64,000 bases of DNA from Sinomonas terrae. GTDB lineage: Bacteria > Actinomycetota > Actinomycetes > Actinomycetales > Micrococcaceae. Positions 43,279-51,670 of this stretch are shown here, in pieces. Within the stretch, counting starts at the first letter, position 1. Every line of letters starts with the position of its first letter. The notes under the pieces were generated by a model, which made no database searches, had not been told where the DNA came from, and was given only the letters and a program-made list of their open reading frames with translations. A program made the translations under genes and the position numbers. The DNA lies in contig NZ_JAKZBV010000001.1 of NCBI RefSeq assembly GCF_022539255.1, positions 2,356,001 through 2,420,000 on the forward strand, given 5' to 3'.

Positions 43279-43367
43279 GGTGGTCTTTCTGGTTTCGAAG
43301 GGGAGGTGTACGCGGCTTCTCGCCACGGGGTTCCCCATCCGGCGTGGGATAGGGAAACGCACCGTGG

Positions 43368-43631
43368 CTAGAGATGCGTGTACACGTCCTTGAGCGTGAG
43401 ACCCTTCGCGATCATGAGCACCTGGACGTGGTAGAGAAGCTGGGAGATCTCCTCGGCCGCCGCCGTATCCGACTCGTACTCGGCCGCCATCCAGACTTCA
43501 GCGGCCTCCTCCACGATTTTCTTCCCGATGCCGTGGACCCCTGAGTCCAGTTCGACGACGGTGCGCGAGCCCTCCGGGCGGCGTTTGGCCTTCTCGCTGA
43601 GCTCGGCGAACAGCGACTCGAAATCTTTCAC
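43368..43631 (-). CDS. hisE: Phosphoribosyl-ATP pyrophosphohydrolase
   Basis: An 87-residue all-helical MazG-like hydrolase turning PR-ATP to PR-AMP. FESLFAELSEKA, LDSGVHGIGKKIVEEAAEVWMAAEYE and EISQLLYHVQVLM are diagnostic, with the Glu-rich E-E-x-x-E helix binding Mg. The GTG at 43631 is preferred because the family starts there and TAGTCT ends 7 nt upstream; an ATG at 43655 with CAGGACGG is possible. Confidence 0.93.
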   Translation of the reverse strand: MKDFESLFAELSEKAKRRPEGSRTVVELDSGVHGIGKKIVEEAAEVWMAAEYESDTAAAEEISQLLYHVQVLMIAKGLTLKDVYTHL

Positions 43632-43730
43632 GGAGTCAAGACTATCCGAGCGCATCAGCCGTCCTGATCCCGTGGCACGCGTGTGACTTGGGCCGTGTGA
43701 CGAAGCCGACAAGGGGCGACCCGAGTCGGG

Positions 43731-44204
43731 TCACAGCGCCCGCAGGGTGGCCGCCGTGAGGAGCGCCGCCGTCGTCGCCTCGTAGCCTTTGTCCTCGCTC
43801 GAGCCGGGAAGCCCTGCTCGAGCGAGGCCCTGCTGCTCGTCGTCGCAGGTGAGGACGCCGAAGCCTACGGGAACCCCTGTGCGGACACTTACGTCGGTCA
43901 GCCCGACCGTCGCGGCTTCACACACATACTCGAAGTGGGGCGTCCCACCCCGGATCACGACCCCCAGGGCAACCACGGCGTCATGCGTCTCCGCAAGCTT
44001 TCCTGCTGTGACGGGGAGTTCGAAGCTCCCGGGGACGCGAACCACGGTGGGGCTGTCGATGCCGGCTTCCTTGGCCGCGCGCAGGGCGCCTTCAAGGAGC
44101 CCGTCCATGATCTGGGTGTGCCAGCTCGCCGCGACGATGGCGAGGCGCAGTTCGGCGAGCTGTGGGTCGTCAAGGGCAAGGGTGGGGGCGCCGTGTCCGC
44201 TCAC
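43731..44204 (-). CDS. ribH: 6,7-dimethyl-8-ribityllumazine synthase
   Basis: A 157-residue subunit of the icosahedral lumazine synthase, joining the ribA and ribB branch products. AIVAASWHTQIMDGLLEGA, VRVPGSFELPV, VALGVVIRGGTPHFEYV with the catalytic His, and GVLTCDDEQQ fit well. GTG start. It is the last gene of the rib operon, 59 bp after ribA. Confidence 0.95.
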   Translation of the reverse strand: MSGHGAPTLALDDPQLAELRLAIVAASWHTQIMDGLLEGALRAAKEAGIDSPTVVRVPGSFELPVTAGKLAETHDAVVALGVVIRGGTPHFEYVCEAATVGLTDVSVRTGVPVGFGVLTCDDEQQGLARAGLPGSSEDKGYEATTAALLTAATLRAL

Positions 44205-44263
44205 GAGGGAGAAATCCTGTCTGTTGGTGGGCGCGCTCTCCGCGCGTCCGCAAGTTCTTGGGG

Positions 44264-44944
44264 TCAGCCGTTGTCGGGGTGGGTCGTAGGCAGCGCGGCC
44301 TGGACGTCGAGGGTCAGAAGGTGCGCCATGCGCTCCTTCTTCGTCTGCAGGTAGCGAAGGTTCTCGGCGCGCGAGGGAACCTCGGTGCGCACCATCTCGA
44401 CCACATGCACGCCCGCCTGCGCGAGCCTGTTCTGCTTGTCAGGGTTGTTGCTCAGGAGCCGGATGTGGGTGAGGCCCATCTCCGAGAGGATCTGCGCTGC
44501 CGCGTGGTAAGAGCGGGCGTCCACCGGGAGGCCCAACTGCTCGTTCGCCTCGACCGTGTCGAAGCCGGCCTCCTGGAGGGAATAGGCCCGGATCTTGTTC
44601 GCGAGACCGATTCCGCGCCCCTCGTGACCCCGCAGGTAGAGGAGCGTCCCGCCCTGCTCTCGGATGAGCCCAAGCGCGTACGCGAGCTGTTCCCCGCAAT
44701 CGCAGCGGTACGAGCCGAAGATGTCTCCCGTAAGGCATTCGGAGTGGAGGCGCACAAGCGGCGCGACTCCCGGGTCGGGAGGCTCGGGCGAGCTCACCGC
44801 GAGATGCTCGGCCCCGGTTTCCTCGTCGATCCAGGCCTGGGCGATGAACTCTCCGAAGGCGGTGGGCAGCTTCACCACTGGACCGCTCGTCACTGGGTGG
44901 CTGGGCCGTCTGGCTCCGTTGGCCGGGACCGTACTGGTCGTCAT
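44264..44944 (-). CDS. ribA: GTP cyclohydrolase II
   Basis: A 226-residue enzyme opening the GTP ring to start riboflavin synthesis. The zinc ligands are in HSECLTGDIFGSYRCDCGEQL, and the catalytic region LYLRGHEGRGIGLANKIRAY and DARSYHAAAQIL follows. It is a separate gene here, only one base after the ribB stop, with GGGAGGA before the ATG. In many actinobacteria the two are one RibBA protein. Function should be normal as both domains are complete. Confidence 0.95.
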   Translation of the reverse strand: MTTSTVPANGARRPSHPVTSGPVVKLPTAFGEFIAQAWIDEETGAEHLAVSSPEPPDPGVAPLVRLHSECLTGDIFGSYRCDCGEQLAYALGLIREQGGTLLYLRGHEGRGIGLANKIRAYSLQEAGFDTVEANEQLGLPVDARSYHAAAQILSEMGLTHIRLLSNNPDKQNRLAQAGVHVVEMVRTEVPSRAENLRYLQTKKERMAHLLTLDVQAALPTTHPDNG

Positions 44945-44945
44945 G

Positions 44946-45593
44946 TCATTCCTCCCCGGCGCCCCGGCGGGCCGCCACGAACTCGGCGAGATCCTCGATG
45001 GAGATGAGCGGGCATCCATGCTCGTCCGCGAACTCCCGCAATGCGGGGAGGCGCATCATCTCTCCATCGTCGTGGACCACTTCTGCGATCACTCCTACTG
45101 GAGCCAAGCCTGCCAGACGGCACAGGTCAACCGCCGCCTCGGTATGTCCCCTGCGCGCCAGCACACCTCCGTCAACCGCCCGCAACGGGAAAATATGCCC
45201 CGGGCGGGTGAAATCTGCGGCCGTCGAGCGGGCGTCCGCGAGGGCAACAACGGCCTTTGAACGGTCGGTCGCGCTGATCCCCGTCGAGATGCCGGACCGC
45301 AGATCGCACGAGACGGTGTAGGCGGTGCCCTTGGCGTCCTGGTTGTCCACCACCATGGGCGGGAGCTCGAGGCGGTCTGCGATCTCTCCGGAGAGCGGAG
45401 CGCAGACGACGCCGGACGTATGCCGGATCGTCCAGCCCATGAGGGCGGGAGTGGAGAACTGCGCAGCGAAGATGATGTCGCCTTCGTTCTCCCGGTTCTC
45501 GTCGTCCACGACGACGACGGCGCGGCCTGCGCGGAGCGCGTCAAGGGCCGCTTTGACTGGCTCGAGCCGGATGGCTTGGACCTGCGCGCTCAT
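44946..45593 (-). CDS. ribB: 3,4-dihydroxy-2-butanone-4-phosphate synthase
   Basis: A 215-residue enzyme making the four-carbon unit from ribulose 5-phosphate. VVVDDENRENEGDIIFAAQ carries the Mg ligands; HTSGVVCAPLSGE, AYTVSCDLRSGISTGISATDRS, and HIFPLRAVDGGVLARRGHTEAAVDL complete the active site. The ATG at 45593 overlaps the ribE stop (ATGA). The substrate comes from the same pentose phosphate pool that Rpe, encoded just upstream of the riboswitch, equilibrates. Confidence 0.95.
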   Translation of the reverse strand: MSAQVQAIRLEPVKAALDALRAGRAVVVVDDENRENEGDIIFAAQFSTPALMGWTIRHTSGVVCAPLSGEIADRLELPPMVVDNQDAKGTAYTVSCDLRSGISTGISATDRSKAVVALADARSTAADFTRPGHIFPLRAVDGGVLARRGHTEAAVDLCRLAGLAPVGVIAEVVHDDGEMMRLPALREFADEHGCPLISIEDLAEFVAARRGAGEE

Positions 45594-46252
45594 GCGGATG
45601 CCCCCTTCCCCGCGAGGTTCTCCTGGCCCACGAGTCCGCGGCCCCGATCCTCGAACGAGAGCAGCCTCGCGGTGTACTTCGCGAGGACGTCGACCTCGAG
45701 GTTGACTGCGGCGCCGACCGGCTTCGACCCCAGCCCCGTTTCCGCGAGGGTGGCCGGGATGAGGCCCACCTCGAACCATTGCTCGCTCTCCCCCGCCCTG
45801 CTCACGGCCGTCACGGTGAGCGAGACGCCGTCGACCGCGATCGATCCCTTCTCCGCAATGTAGGGCGCGAGCGCATCCGGAACGGAGAAGCGGAGACGAT
45901 GCCAGTTCTCGAGCGGCTCACGTTCTGCAAGAACGCCCACGCCGTCCACGTGGCCCTGGACCACGTGCCCGTCGAGCCGTCCCCCTGCAGGGACGCAGCG
46001 TTCGAGGTTGACGGTGTCCCCCGCCTCGAGCCCGCCGATGGTTGTCCGAGCGAGCGACTCGCCCATGACGTCGACGGCGAAGGTGTGCCCGTCATTCCGG
46101 GTTGCCGTCAGGCAGCAGCCGTCGACGGCGATCGAGCCCCCGAGTGGCAGATCGGTGGCGAGGGTAGGCGCCGAGAGGGTGATGACGGCGCTCTCGCCCG
46201 TCGAATCGACAGCGACGACGGTGCCGCGTTCGGCGATGATCCCGGTGAACAT
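45590..46252 (-). CDS. ribE: Riboflavin synthase alpha chain
   Basis: A 220-residue enzyme dismuting two lumazines to riboflavin. The two lumazine-binding repeats are visible: MFTGIIAERGTV with SIAVDGCCLTAT and, in the second half, DGHVVQGHVDGVG with SIAVDGVSLTVT. Its ATG overlaps the ribD stop (TGATG) and its stop overlaps the ribB start (ATGA), so the whole operon is tightly coupled. Confidence 0.95.
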   Translation of the reverse strand: MFTGIIAERGTVVAVDSTGESAVITLSAPTLATDLPLGGSIAVDGCCLTATRNDGHTFAVDVMGESLARTTIGGLEAGDTVNLERCVPAGGRLDGHVVQGHVDGVGVLAEREPLENWHRLRFSVPDALAPYIAEKGSIAVDGVSLTVTAVSRAGESEQWFEVGLIPATLAETGLGSKPVGAAVNLEVDVLAKYTARLLSFEDRGRGLVGQENLAGKGASA

Positions 46253-47367
46253 CAGTTGCTTCCTTCTGAGATGGGACGAGTCGGGTCAAGGGGTAGTGCA
46301 CGTTCGGACGCGCTGGCGGGGCGCAGGTGGAGGCGGAGGTCGGCGCCGAGGCGGCGAACCGCTCCCCCGCTGCTCTCGTCCCAGTCCCAGTGCTGGGCGT
46401 CGGCCAGTGTGCGGATCCCCAGGTCTGCTACGGAGGTCTTCCCTGCCCCGAGGAGGAGCGGGGCCTGATAGACGATGAGCTCGTCGACGAGGCCCGCGGA
46501 GAGGAACGCAGCAATGATCCTCGAGCCGCCTTCGACCATCACGTGGCGCGCCCCGAGATCGAAGAGCAAGGCGAGCGCCGCCGCGGGATCCTGGGTGCGG
46601 AGGTGGTGGAATCGGCCGTCGGCGCCGCGCACGGCTGCCTCTTCGGGCACATCGCGAAGCCCCATGACGGCGCGCAGCGGCTGGTGCTCGAGAAGGCCCC
46701 CGTCCTCTGCCCGCGCGGTGAGACGTGGATTGTCGACGGCGACAGTCTGGCTGCCTACGAGAATCGCGTCGATCCGGGCGCGGAGCGCATGATTGTCCAT
46801 CAAGGACGGCGGGCACGTGATCCACTGGCTCGTGCCGTCCTCCGCCGCGATGCGCGCATCGAGAGTCTGGGCGATGTGCAGGGTCACGAACGGTCGCCTC
46901 TCCCGCACGGCAGCGAGCCAACGCTCGTTGAGGCGCTCCGCCTCACCGGCGAGGAGTCCGGCGTCGACTGCGATCCCTGCGTCCCGCAGGGTCCGCGCGC
47001 CGCCCGAGGCCACGTCATGGGGATCGTCGATCGCGTACACGACCCGCCCAACACCGGCGCGGATGAGGGCCTGCGCACAGGGGCCCGTCCTGCCGGTGTG
47101 GTTGCAGGGTTCCAGTGTGACGTACATCGTCGCCCCCGCAAGGTCGACCCCATCGCGCTCGGCGTTCCGAATCGCGTCCGCTTCCGCATGGGCGGTTCCG
47201 GCGCCGCGATGGAATCCGGTCGCGAGGATCTTGCCGTCTGATCCGACGGCGATCGCGCCCACGAGCGGGTTTGCACCGCGCACACCCTGCGCGGCGAGTT
47301 CAAGGGCCTCGCCCATATACCCCATGTCCTCCGCCGTCCAAGCGGGCGTCGAGGCTGGGGCGCTCAT
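46252..47367 (-). CDS. ribD: Riboflavin biosynthesis deaminase-reductase
   Basis: A 371-residue two-domain enzyme. The N-terminal deaminase has the zinc motif THAEADAIR (H-A-E) and EPCNHTGRTGPCAQAL; the C-terminal DHFR-like reductase starts near VTLHIAQTLDARIA and has VMVEGGSRIIAAFL. I chose the ATG at 47367 because GGAGG lies 9 nt upstream and it overlaps the stop of a 24-codon upstream ORF (ATGA). In-frame ATGs at 47412 and 47388 are weaker. Expression is likely controlled by the FMN riboswitch at 47519-47656. Confidence 0.94.
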   Translation of the reverse strand: MSAPASTPAWTAEDMGYMGEALELAAQGVRGANPLVGAIAVGSDGKILATGFHRGAGTAHAEADAIRNAERDGVDLAGATMYVTLEPCNHTGRTGPCAQALIRAGVGRVVYAIDDPHDVASGGARTLRDAGIAVDAGLLAGEAERLNERWLAAVRERRPFVTLHIAQTLDARIAAEDGTSQWITCPPSLMDNHALRARIDAILVGSQTVAVDNPRLTARAEDGGLLEHQPLRAVMGLRDVPEEAAVRGADGRFHHLRTQDPAAALALLFDLGARHVMVEGGSRIIAAFLSAGLVDELIVYQAPLLLGAGKTSVADLGIRTLADAQHWDWDESSGGAVRRLGADLRLHLRPASASERALPLDPTRPISEGSN

Positions 47368-47438
47368 CCCGCCGCCTCCGACTGCCATGAAGGCAGACTC
47401 GAGGGCCGACATGCGAAGAGCCACTGCTTGATGTCCAT
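47364..47438 (-). CDS. 24-residue upstream ORF (leader peptide) coupled to ribD
   Basis: Starting at 47438, ATG opens a frame of 24 codons (MDIKQWLFACRP, ending SEAAG). Its ribosome binding site AAGGAAGG is among the strongest in the window. Its TGA (47366-47364) overlaps the ribD ATG (47367-47365) as ATGA, so ribosomes ending here could reinitiate on ribD. It lies between the riboswitch aptamer and ribD. The peptide has two Trp and one Cys, and resembles no family I know. It may make ribD translation depend on access to the uORF ribosome binding site. This is inferred, with no proof of translation. Confidence 0.6.
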   Translation of the reverse strand: MDIKQWLFACRPSSLPSWQSEAAG

Positions 47439-47518
47439 CGCAACCTTCCTTTCCGGACCGCAGCGGCTCCGGGGTTGCGACAGACGCGGCGCGCCAGCGT
47501 GGCGCACCGCAAACTGCA

Positions 47519-47656
47519 CGTGCTTCTCCCATCCAGACTCTGACTGTCGGTACCGGAATTCCACCGGTTCAACCGAAAGGATCACTCGATTCCGAGCAGG
47601 CCATCGGGTCGCGGACTGTCACCGCCGGTTCGGACTTTCACCGACCCCGGAGCACG
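47519..47656 (-). promoter_or_regulatory. FMN riboswitch (RFN element) upstream of the rib operon
   Basis: On the minus strand the conserved RFN blocks are present in order: CGTGCTCCGGGGTCGGTG at the 5' end, CCGAACCGGCGGT, the central GACAGTCCGCGACCC, the variable arm, GGTTGAACCGGTGGAATTCC, the GACAGTCAGAGTC block and the closing GGATGGGAGAAGCACG. It should bind FMN and repress the operon. Downstream, a short hairpin (GCGCCA/TGGCGC, 47491-47505) and the uORF ribosome binding site form the likely expression platform. No terminator T run is seen, so control may be at translation. Confidence 0.95.
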
Positions 47657-47789
47657 TTCATTGCTGTGGCCGAACACCTTCCTGCGAGGGCAAGATCGGC
47701 TAACGGCCACTCACATTGTGGCACACGACGTAGCTACCCCCGTGACGGAGCGTCATCTGCGCACTGTTCGCTCTGAGCGAATGGCTGCT

Positions 47790-48458
47790 TTAGAAGCTGG
47801 CGCTGTCCTGGGCGGCCGCCCGGAGTGCCTCAACTGCGGCGGCAGGATCCTCTGCGCCATAGACGGCGGACCCGGCGACGAACACATCTGCTCCCGCCTC
47901 GGCGGCCCGCTCGATGGTGGACGAGGAGATGCCTCCGTCAACCTGAATCGCCACCTTGGCCCCGCTGCCGTCGACGGCAGCCCTTGCCTTCCGGATCTTC
48001 GGAAGCGTCACGTCGAGGAACGCCTGGCCGCCGAAGCCCGGCTCGACCGTCATGACGAGCAGCATGTCGATCTCGGCCAACATCTCGAGATAGGGCTCGA
48101 CGGCGGTCGCAGGCCTGAGCGCCATGCCTGCCTTCGACCCTCGGGCTCGGAGCTCCCGTGCCAGCTTGATGGGCGCGATGGCAGCCTCGGCGTGGAAGGT
48201 CACCGATGCGAGGCCCAAGTCGGCGTACAGGGGGGCCCACCGATCGGCGTCGGCAATCATGAGGTGCGCGTCGAGGGGAAGCGGGCTCACGGCCTGGAGC
48301 CGCTCGACGACCGGCAGCCCCAAAGTGAGGTTCGGCACGAAGTGGTTGTCCATGACGTCGACATGGACTGCGTCGGCGGTGCTGATGCGCGCAAGCTCCG
48401 CCTGAAGGTTGGCAAAGTCGGCGGACAGGATGCTCGGGTGGATGCTGCAGCAGCTCAC
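47790..48458 (-). CDS. rpe: Ribulose-phosphate 3-epimerase
   Basis: A 222-residue TIM-barrel enzyme exchanging ribulose and xylulose 5-phosphates. IHPSILSADFANLQ, VHVDVMDNHFVPNLTLG, LDAHLMI, VTVEPGFGGQAF and QVDGGIS carry the metal and catalytic residues. GTG start directly abuts the rsmB stop. Ribulose 5-phosphate also feeds RibB, so its place beside the rib operon makes sense. Confidence 0.95.
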   Translation of the reverse strand: MSCCSIHPSILSADFANLQAELARISTADAVHVDVMDNHFVPNLTLGLPVVERLQAVSPLPLDAHLMIADADRWAPLYADLGLASVTFHAEAAIAPIKLARELRARGSKAGMALRPATAVEPYLEMLAEIDMLLVMTVEPGFGGQAFLDVTLPKIRKARAAVDGSGAKVAIQVDGGISSSTIERAAEAGADVFVAGSAVYGAEDPAAAVEALRAAAQDSASF

Positions 48459-50081
48459 TCAGGACTCCTTGCTGGGTGCGTCGGTCGGTCCGCCGAGGGC
48501 GGGGCGCTTGCGGAAGAGGGCGAGGAACATCGCGTCCGTGCCATGGACGTGGGGCCAGAGCTGCGCGGTCCGCTCGTGGCCCGCGCCAAGCGGGCGGAGG
48601 GCGACGGTGTCGAGGGCCTCAGCGGCGTCGAGCTCCTCGATGTCCGTGCGACGGCGCAGGGCGTCCTCGACGACGGCGACGGTCTCGGCCGGATGTGGGG
48701 AGCACGTCACGTAGCCGACGACGCCCCCGGGCGCGGCGGCATCGATCGCCGCGTCGAGCAGCTCCCGCTGGAGTGGCCCGAGTTCGGCGATGTCCTCCGG
48801 GGTTCTGCGCCAACGGGACTCGGGTCGACGGCGCAGTGCGCCGAGTCCGCTGCACGGCACGTCCACGATGACGCGAGAGAAGGTGCCCTGGAGCTCGGGA
48901 GCGAGGGTCCGGCCGTCACCTGTGCGAACGGACCACGCCTCGCCCGGCACAGGCCTGAGGGCCTGCCGCACGAGGTCCGCGCGGTGCTCCGCCGGTTCGT
49001 TGGCAAGCAGGAAGGCCCCCCGCTCCTCGGCGAGGGCGCCTAGGAGCGCGGCTTTTCCACCGGGGCCGGCGCACAGATCAAGCCAGCGCTCGTTGGCGCT
49101 GGCCGCAACCCCCTGTTGCGTGACGGGCACGGCCGCGACGGCGCGGGCAACCAACTGCGAGCCCACGTCCTGCACGCGTAGGGTGCCGTTCCGCACGGAG
49201 GACCATCGTCCCAGGTCGCCACCAGACGAGAGCGCAGAATCCTCGACGAGCTCTCCGAGCGTGGCACCTTCCTCGAGTGCCTCTTCAAGGCTGCCGATCC
49301 CTGGGAGGGCCACGAGGTTGACGACGGGGGCCGCGTTGTCGGCCTCGAGCAGGGCCTCGATCTCGGCGGAGGGGCGCCCGTGGGCGACGAGCGACTGGCG
49401 CAGTGCCCGAACGATCCATGAGGGGTGGGCGTGGCGGATAGCAGCCGCCTCCGTCTCGTCCGCGCCCGCAGTCAGCCCATCGAGCCATTCCCCGAGGCTC
49501 TGCCCGCTGGCGCGCCGCAGCACGGCGTTCACGAGGGACCCGGGCCCGGCACCCACGACGGCGCGGGCGAGGGCGACCGTCTGGTTGAGCGCGGCATGTG
49601 GAGGAACCCGCATCGCAAGGAGCTGGTGTGCTCCCAGTCGCAGGACGTCAAGCACGGCCGGGTCGAGCCGGTCGAGCGGGCGGTCTACGCAGCGGGCGAG
49701 AATCGCGTCATACATCCCCTGACCGCGAAGCGCCCCGTAGGCAAGCTCGGTCGCGAACGCTGCGTCCCGGCGATCGAGGTGATGGTGGCGGATCCGGGCA
49801 GGCAGCACGAGGTTCGCGTACGCGTCATCCCGGGAGACCGCGCGCAGCACCTCGAAGGCGACGAGCCTGCTGGAGTCTGCCGTCCGGGACCGCTGGCTCG
49901 GAGCCTGCTGGCTGAAGCGACGGGGGGCCGAGCCTCCCCTGTTCCGCTCGCGGCCCTGCTCGTTCCGGCGTTGGCCGTGCTCTCGGCCGCCTCGCCCCTG
50001 TCCGTGGTCGCCCTGGCCGCCGTCGCGCTGACCCGAATTGCCGCGACGTCCGCCTACCGGGCCGGATCCACCCGCCATCAT
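48459..50081 (-). CDS. rsmB: 16S rRNA m5C methyltransferase RsmB/Fmu
   Basis: A 540-residue protein that methylates cytosine 967 (E. coli numbering) of 16S rRNA. After a Gly/Arg/Gln-rich disordered start (about residues 1-60, with several RGG-like pieces), a NusB-like domain spans about 70-205 and the SAM-binding methyltransferase domain follows (LDLCAGPGGKAALL). The catalytic cysteines sit in VDVPCSGLG and VTCSPHP. ATG pair at 50081/50078 overlaps the fmt stop. The E. coli pair fmt - rsmB is also linked. Confidence 0.93.
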   Translation of the reverse strand: MMAGGSGPVGGRRGNSGQRDGGQGDHGQGRGGREHGQRRNEQGRERNRGGSAPRRFSQQAPSQRSRTADSSRLVAFEVLRAVSRDDAYANLVLPARIRHHHLDRRDAAFATELAYGALRGQGMYDAILARCVDRPLDRLDPAVLDVLRLGAHQLLAMRVPPHAALNQTVALARAVVGAGPGSLVNAVLRRASGQSLGEWLDGLTAGADETEAAAIRHAHPSWIVRALRQSLVAHGRPSAEIEALLEADNAAPVVNLVALPGIGSLEEALEEGATLGELVEDSALSSGGDLGRWSSVRNGTLRVQDVGSQLVARAVAAVPVTQQGVAASANERWLDLCAGPGGKAALLGALAEERGAFLLANEPAEHRADLVRQALRPVPGEAWSVRTGDGRTLAPELQGTFSRVIVDVPCSGLGALRRRPESRWRRTPEDIAELGPLQRELLDAAIDAAAPGGVVGYVTCSPHPAETVAVVEDALRRRTDIEELDAAEALDTVALRPLGAGHERTAQLWPHVHGTDAMFLALFRKRPALGGPTDAPSKES

Positions 50082-51016
50082 CCGAACCTCAATCCGTCGG
50101 GGTTCCCGGCGCCGCGAGCCCAGTCAGCCGCGGCCATCATCTTCTTCCCTGCCGGCTGCACCCGAACGAGTTCGAGGGCGTGCGTCGCCGTCCCGACGAG
50201 CAGCACCTTGCCGTCCCACGAGAGGACTCCTCGCTCGAGGCCCTCGACGTCGGGGCGAAGCTTCGGAGGCTCAAGCTTGATCCGCTGCCCATCGAGCAGG
50301 GTCCAGGCGCCCGGCTCCGGGGTGACGCCGCGGGCGCGGCGCTCGAGGGCGAGAGCTGGCTGGCCCCAGTCGAGGCGGCCGTCGTCGAGGGAGAGCTTGG
50401 GTGCGTAGGTCGGCTGGCCGTCCTGCGGCCGGGGAACGAGGCTTCCCTCCTCGATCCCCTCGAGCGTCCGTGCCAGAAGGCCGGCGCCGCTCTCGGCAAG
50501 CTCTGCCAGCAGGTCGCCGGCCGTCGCATCCGGGCGAGGCGTCACAGCCATCGTCCCGTAGACGGGACCGGTGTCGAGGCCCTCCTCAAGCCGGAAGGTC
50601 GAAGCACCGACGACGTCGTCGCCGTGGATGACCGCATGCTGCACGGGAGCCGCACCGCGCCACTCGGGGAGCAGGGAAAAATGCAGGTTGACCCAGCCGT
50701 AGCGCGGCACCGCGAGCGCAGAGCGGGGCACGAGGCCCCCGTAGGCCACAATCGCGGCCACGTCGGGTGCGAGCGAGGCGAGCTCTGAAGTGACTTCCGG
50801 CGTTATCCGCGCGGCCTTGATGACTGGCAGACCAAGCTCCGCGGCACGGCCCGCGACCGGCGACGGCGTGAGGACCCGCTTGCGGCCTATGGGAGCGTCT
50901 GGGCGAGTCAAGACTCCAACGAGCTCGAAGCTCCTGTCTCCGGCCTCGTCCGTGCGCGCCAGGCGGTCGAGGGACGGGATCGCGACTGCCGGGGTCCCCG
51001 CGAAGAGAACCCTCAC
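50078..51016 (-). CDS. fmt: Methionyl-tRNA formyltransferase
   Basis: A 312-residue enzyme formylating initiator Met-tRNA from 10-formyl-THF. MRVLFAGTPAVAIPSL, VNLHFSLLPEWRGAAPVQ (formyl-THF site with catalytic Asn/His) and DTGPVYG are typical, with the C-terminal tRNA-binding domain after residue 205. GTG start overlaps the def stop (GTGA). It works with Def, encoded just before it. Confidence 0.95.
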   Translation of the reverse strand: MRVLFAGTPAVAIPSLDRLARTDEAGDRSFELVGVLTRPDAPIGRKRVLTPSPVAGRAAELGLPVIKAARITPEVTSELASLAPDVAAIVAYGGLVPRSALAVPRYGWVNLHFSLLPEWRGAAPVQHAVIHGDDVVGASTFRLEEGLDTGPVYGTMAVTPRPDATAGDLLAELAESGAGLLARTLEGIEEGSLVPRPQDGQPTYAPKLSLDDGRLDWGQPALALERRARGVTPEPGAWTLLDGQRIKLEPPKLRPDVEGLERGVLSWDGKVLLVGTATHALELVRVQPAGKKMMAAADWARGAGNPDGLRFG

Positions 51017-51627
51017 GCGGTGGCCCCCGCGCCCTGTGACGACGGACCGCTGAAAGAGCTGCCTCCGAACGACGTGCCCGTGCCGAACGCAGAGCCGACG
51101 TGTCCGGCCCGCTTCGTGACGGTCTCGCTTGCGACGCTCGAATAGTCGAGTGCACGGATCGAGCGCTGGGCCGCACGTCGGTCATCCCCCTCGAGCCGAT
51201 CGACGAACAGGACACCGTCGAGGTGATCTGTCTCGTGCTGGAAGGCTCTCGCCAGCATCCCTTCGGCCGCGACCTCCACCGGATTGCCGTGGAGGTCGTA
51301 GCCTCGCGCCTGGACAGCACGGCGGCGTCGGACAGGGAACGCCACGCCGGGAATGCTCAGGCATCCCTCGACGACGTCGTCCTGAAAGTCGTCGGACAGC
51401 GTGAGAACAGGGTTCACGAGGTGCCCCCGCTGACCATCGATCTGATAGGTGAAGACTCGCTGCCCCACCCCGACCTGGGGTGCGGCAAGACCCGCACCGT
51501 CGACGTCCTCCATGGTCTCCATCATGTCCGCGACGAGACGCTCGAGTTCCGGCCCGAAAACGGTCACGGGGTCCGCGGGCGTGCGCAGCACGGGGTCGCC
51601 GATGATCCGGATGGGCAGGATTGCCAT
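51013..51627 (-). CDS. def: Peptide deformylase
   Basis: A 204-residue metalloprotease removing the formyl group from nascent proteins. The three motifs GAGLAAPQVG, EGCLSIP and HETDHLDG are intact, giving Cys and two His metal ligands. The ATG at 51627 is chosen since the family starts MAILPIRIIGDPVL. The C-terminal 30 residues are Ser/Gly-rich and not conserved. Confidence 0.95.
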   Translation of the reverse strand: MAILPIRIIGDPVLRTPADPVTVFGPELERLVADMMETMEDVDGAGLAAPQVGVGQRVFTYQIDGQRGHLVNPVLTLSDDFQDDVVEGCLSIPGVAFPVRRRRAVQARGYDLHGNPVEVAAEGMLARAFQHETDHLDGVLFVDRLEGDDRRAAQRSIRALDYSSVASETVTKRAGHVGSAFGTGTSFGGSSFSGPSSQGAGATA

Positions 51628-51670
51628 GGCAGAAGCAGCCTTTCGATAAGGGTGGAGGACTGGGGAAAGT

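Noticed and set aside
47439..47518. Classical terminator in the riboswitch expression platform
   Set aside because: The only hairpin (47491-47505) has 6 bp and no following T run, so I do not call a terminator; translational control fits better.
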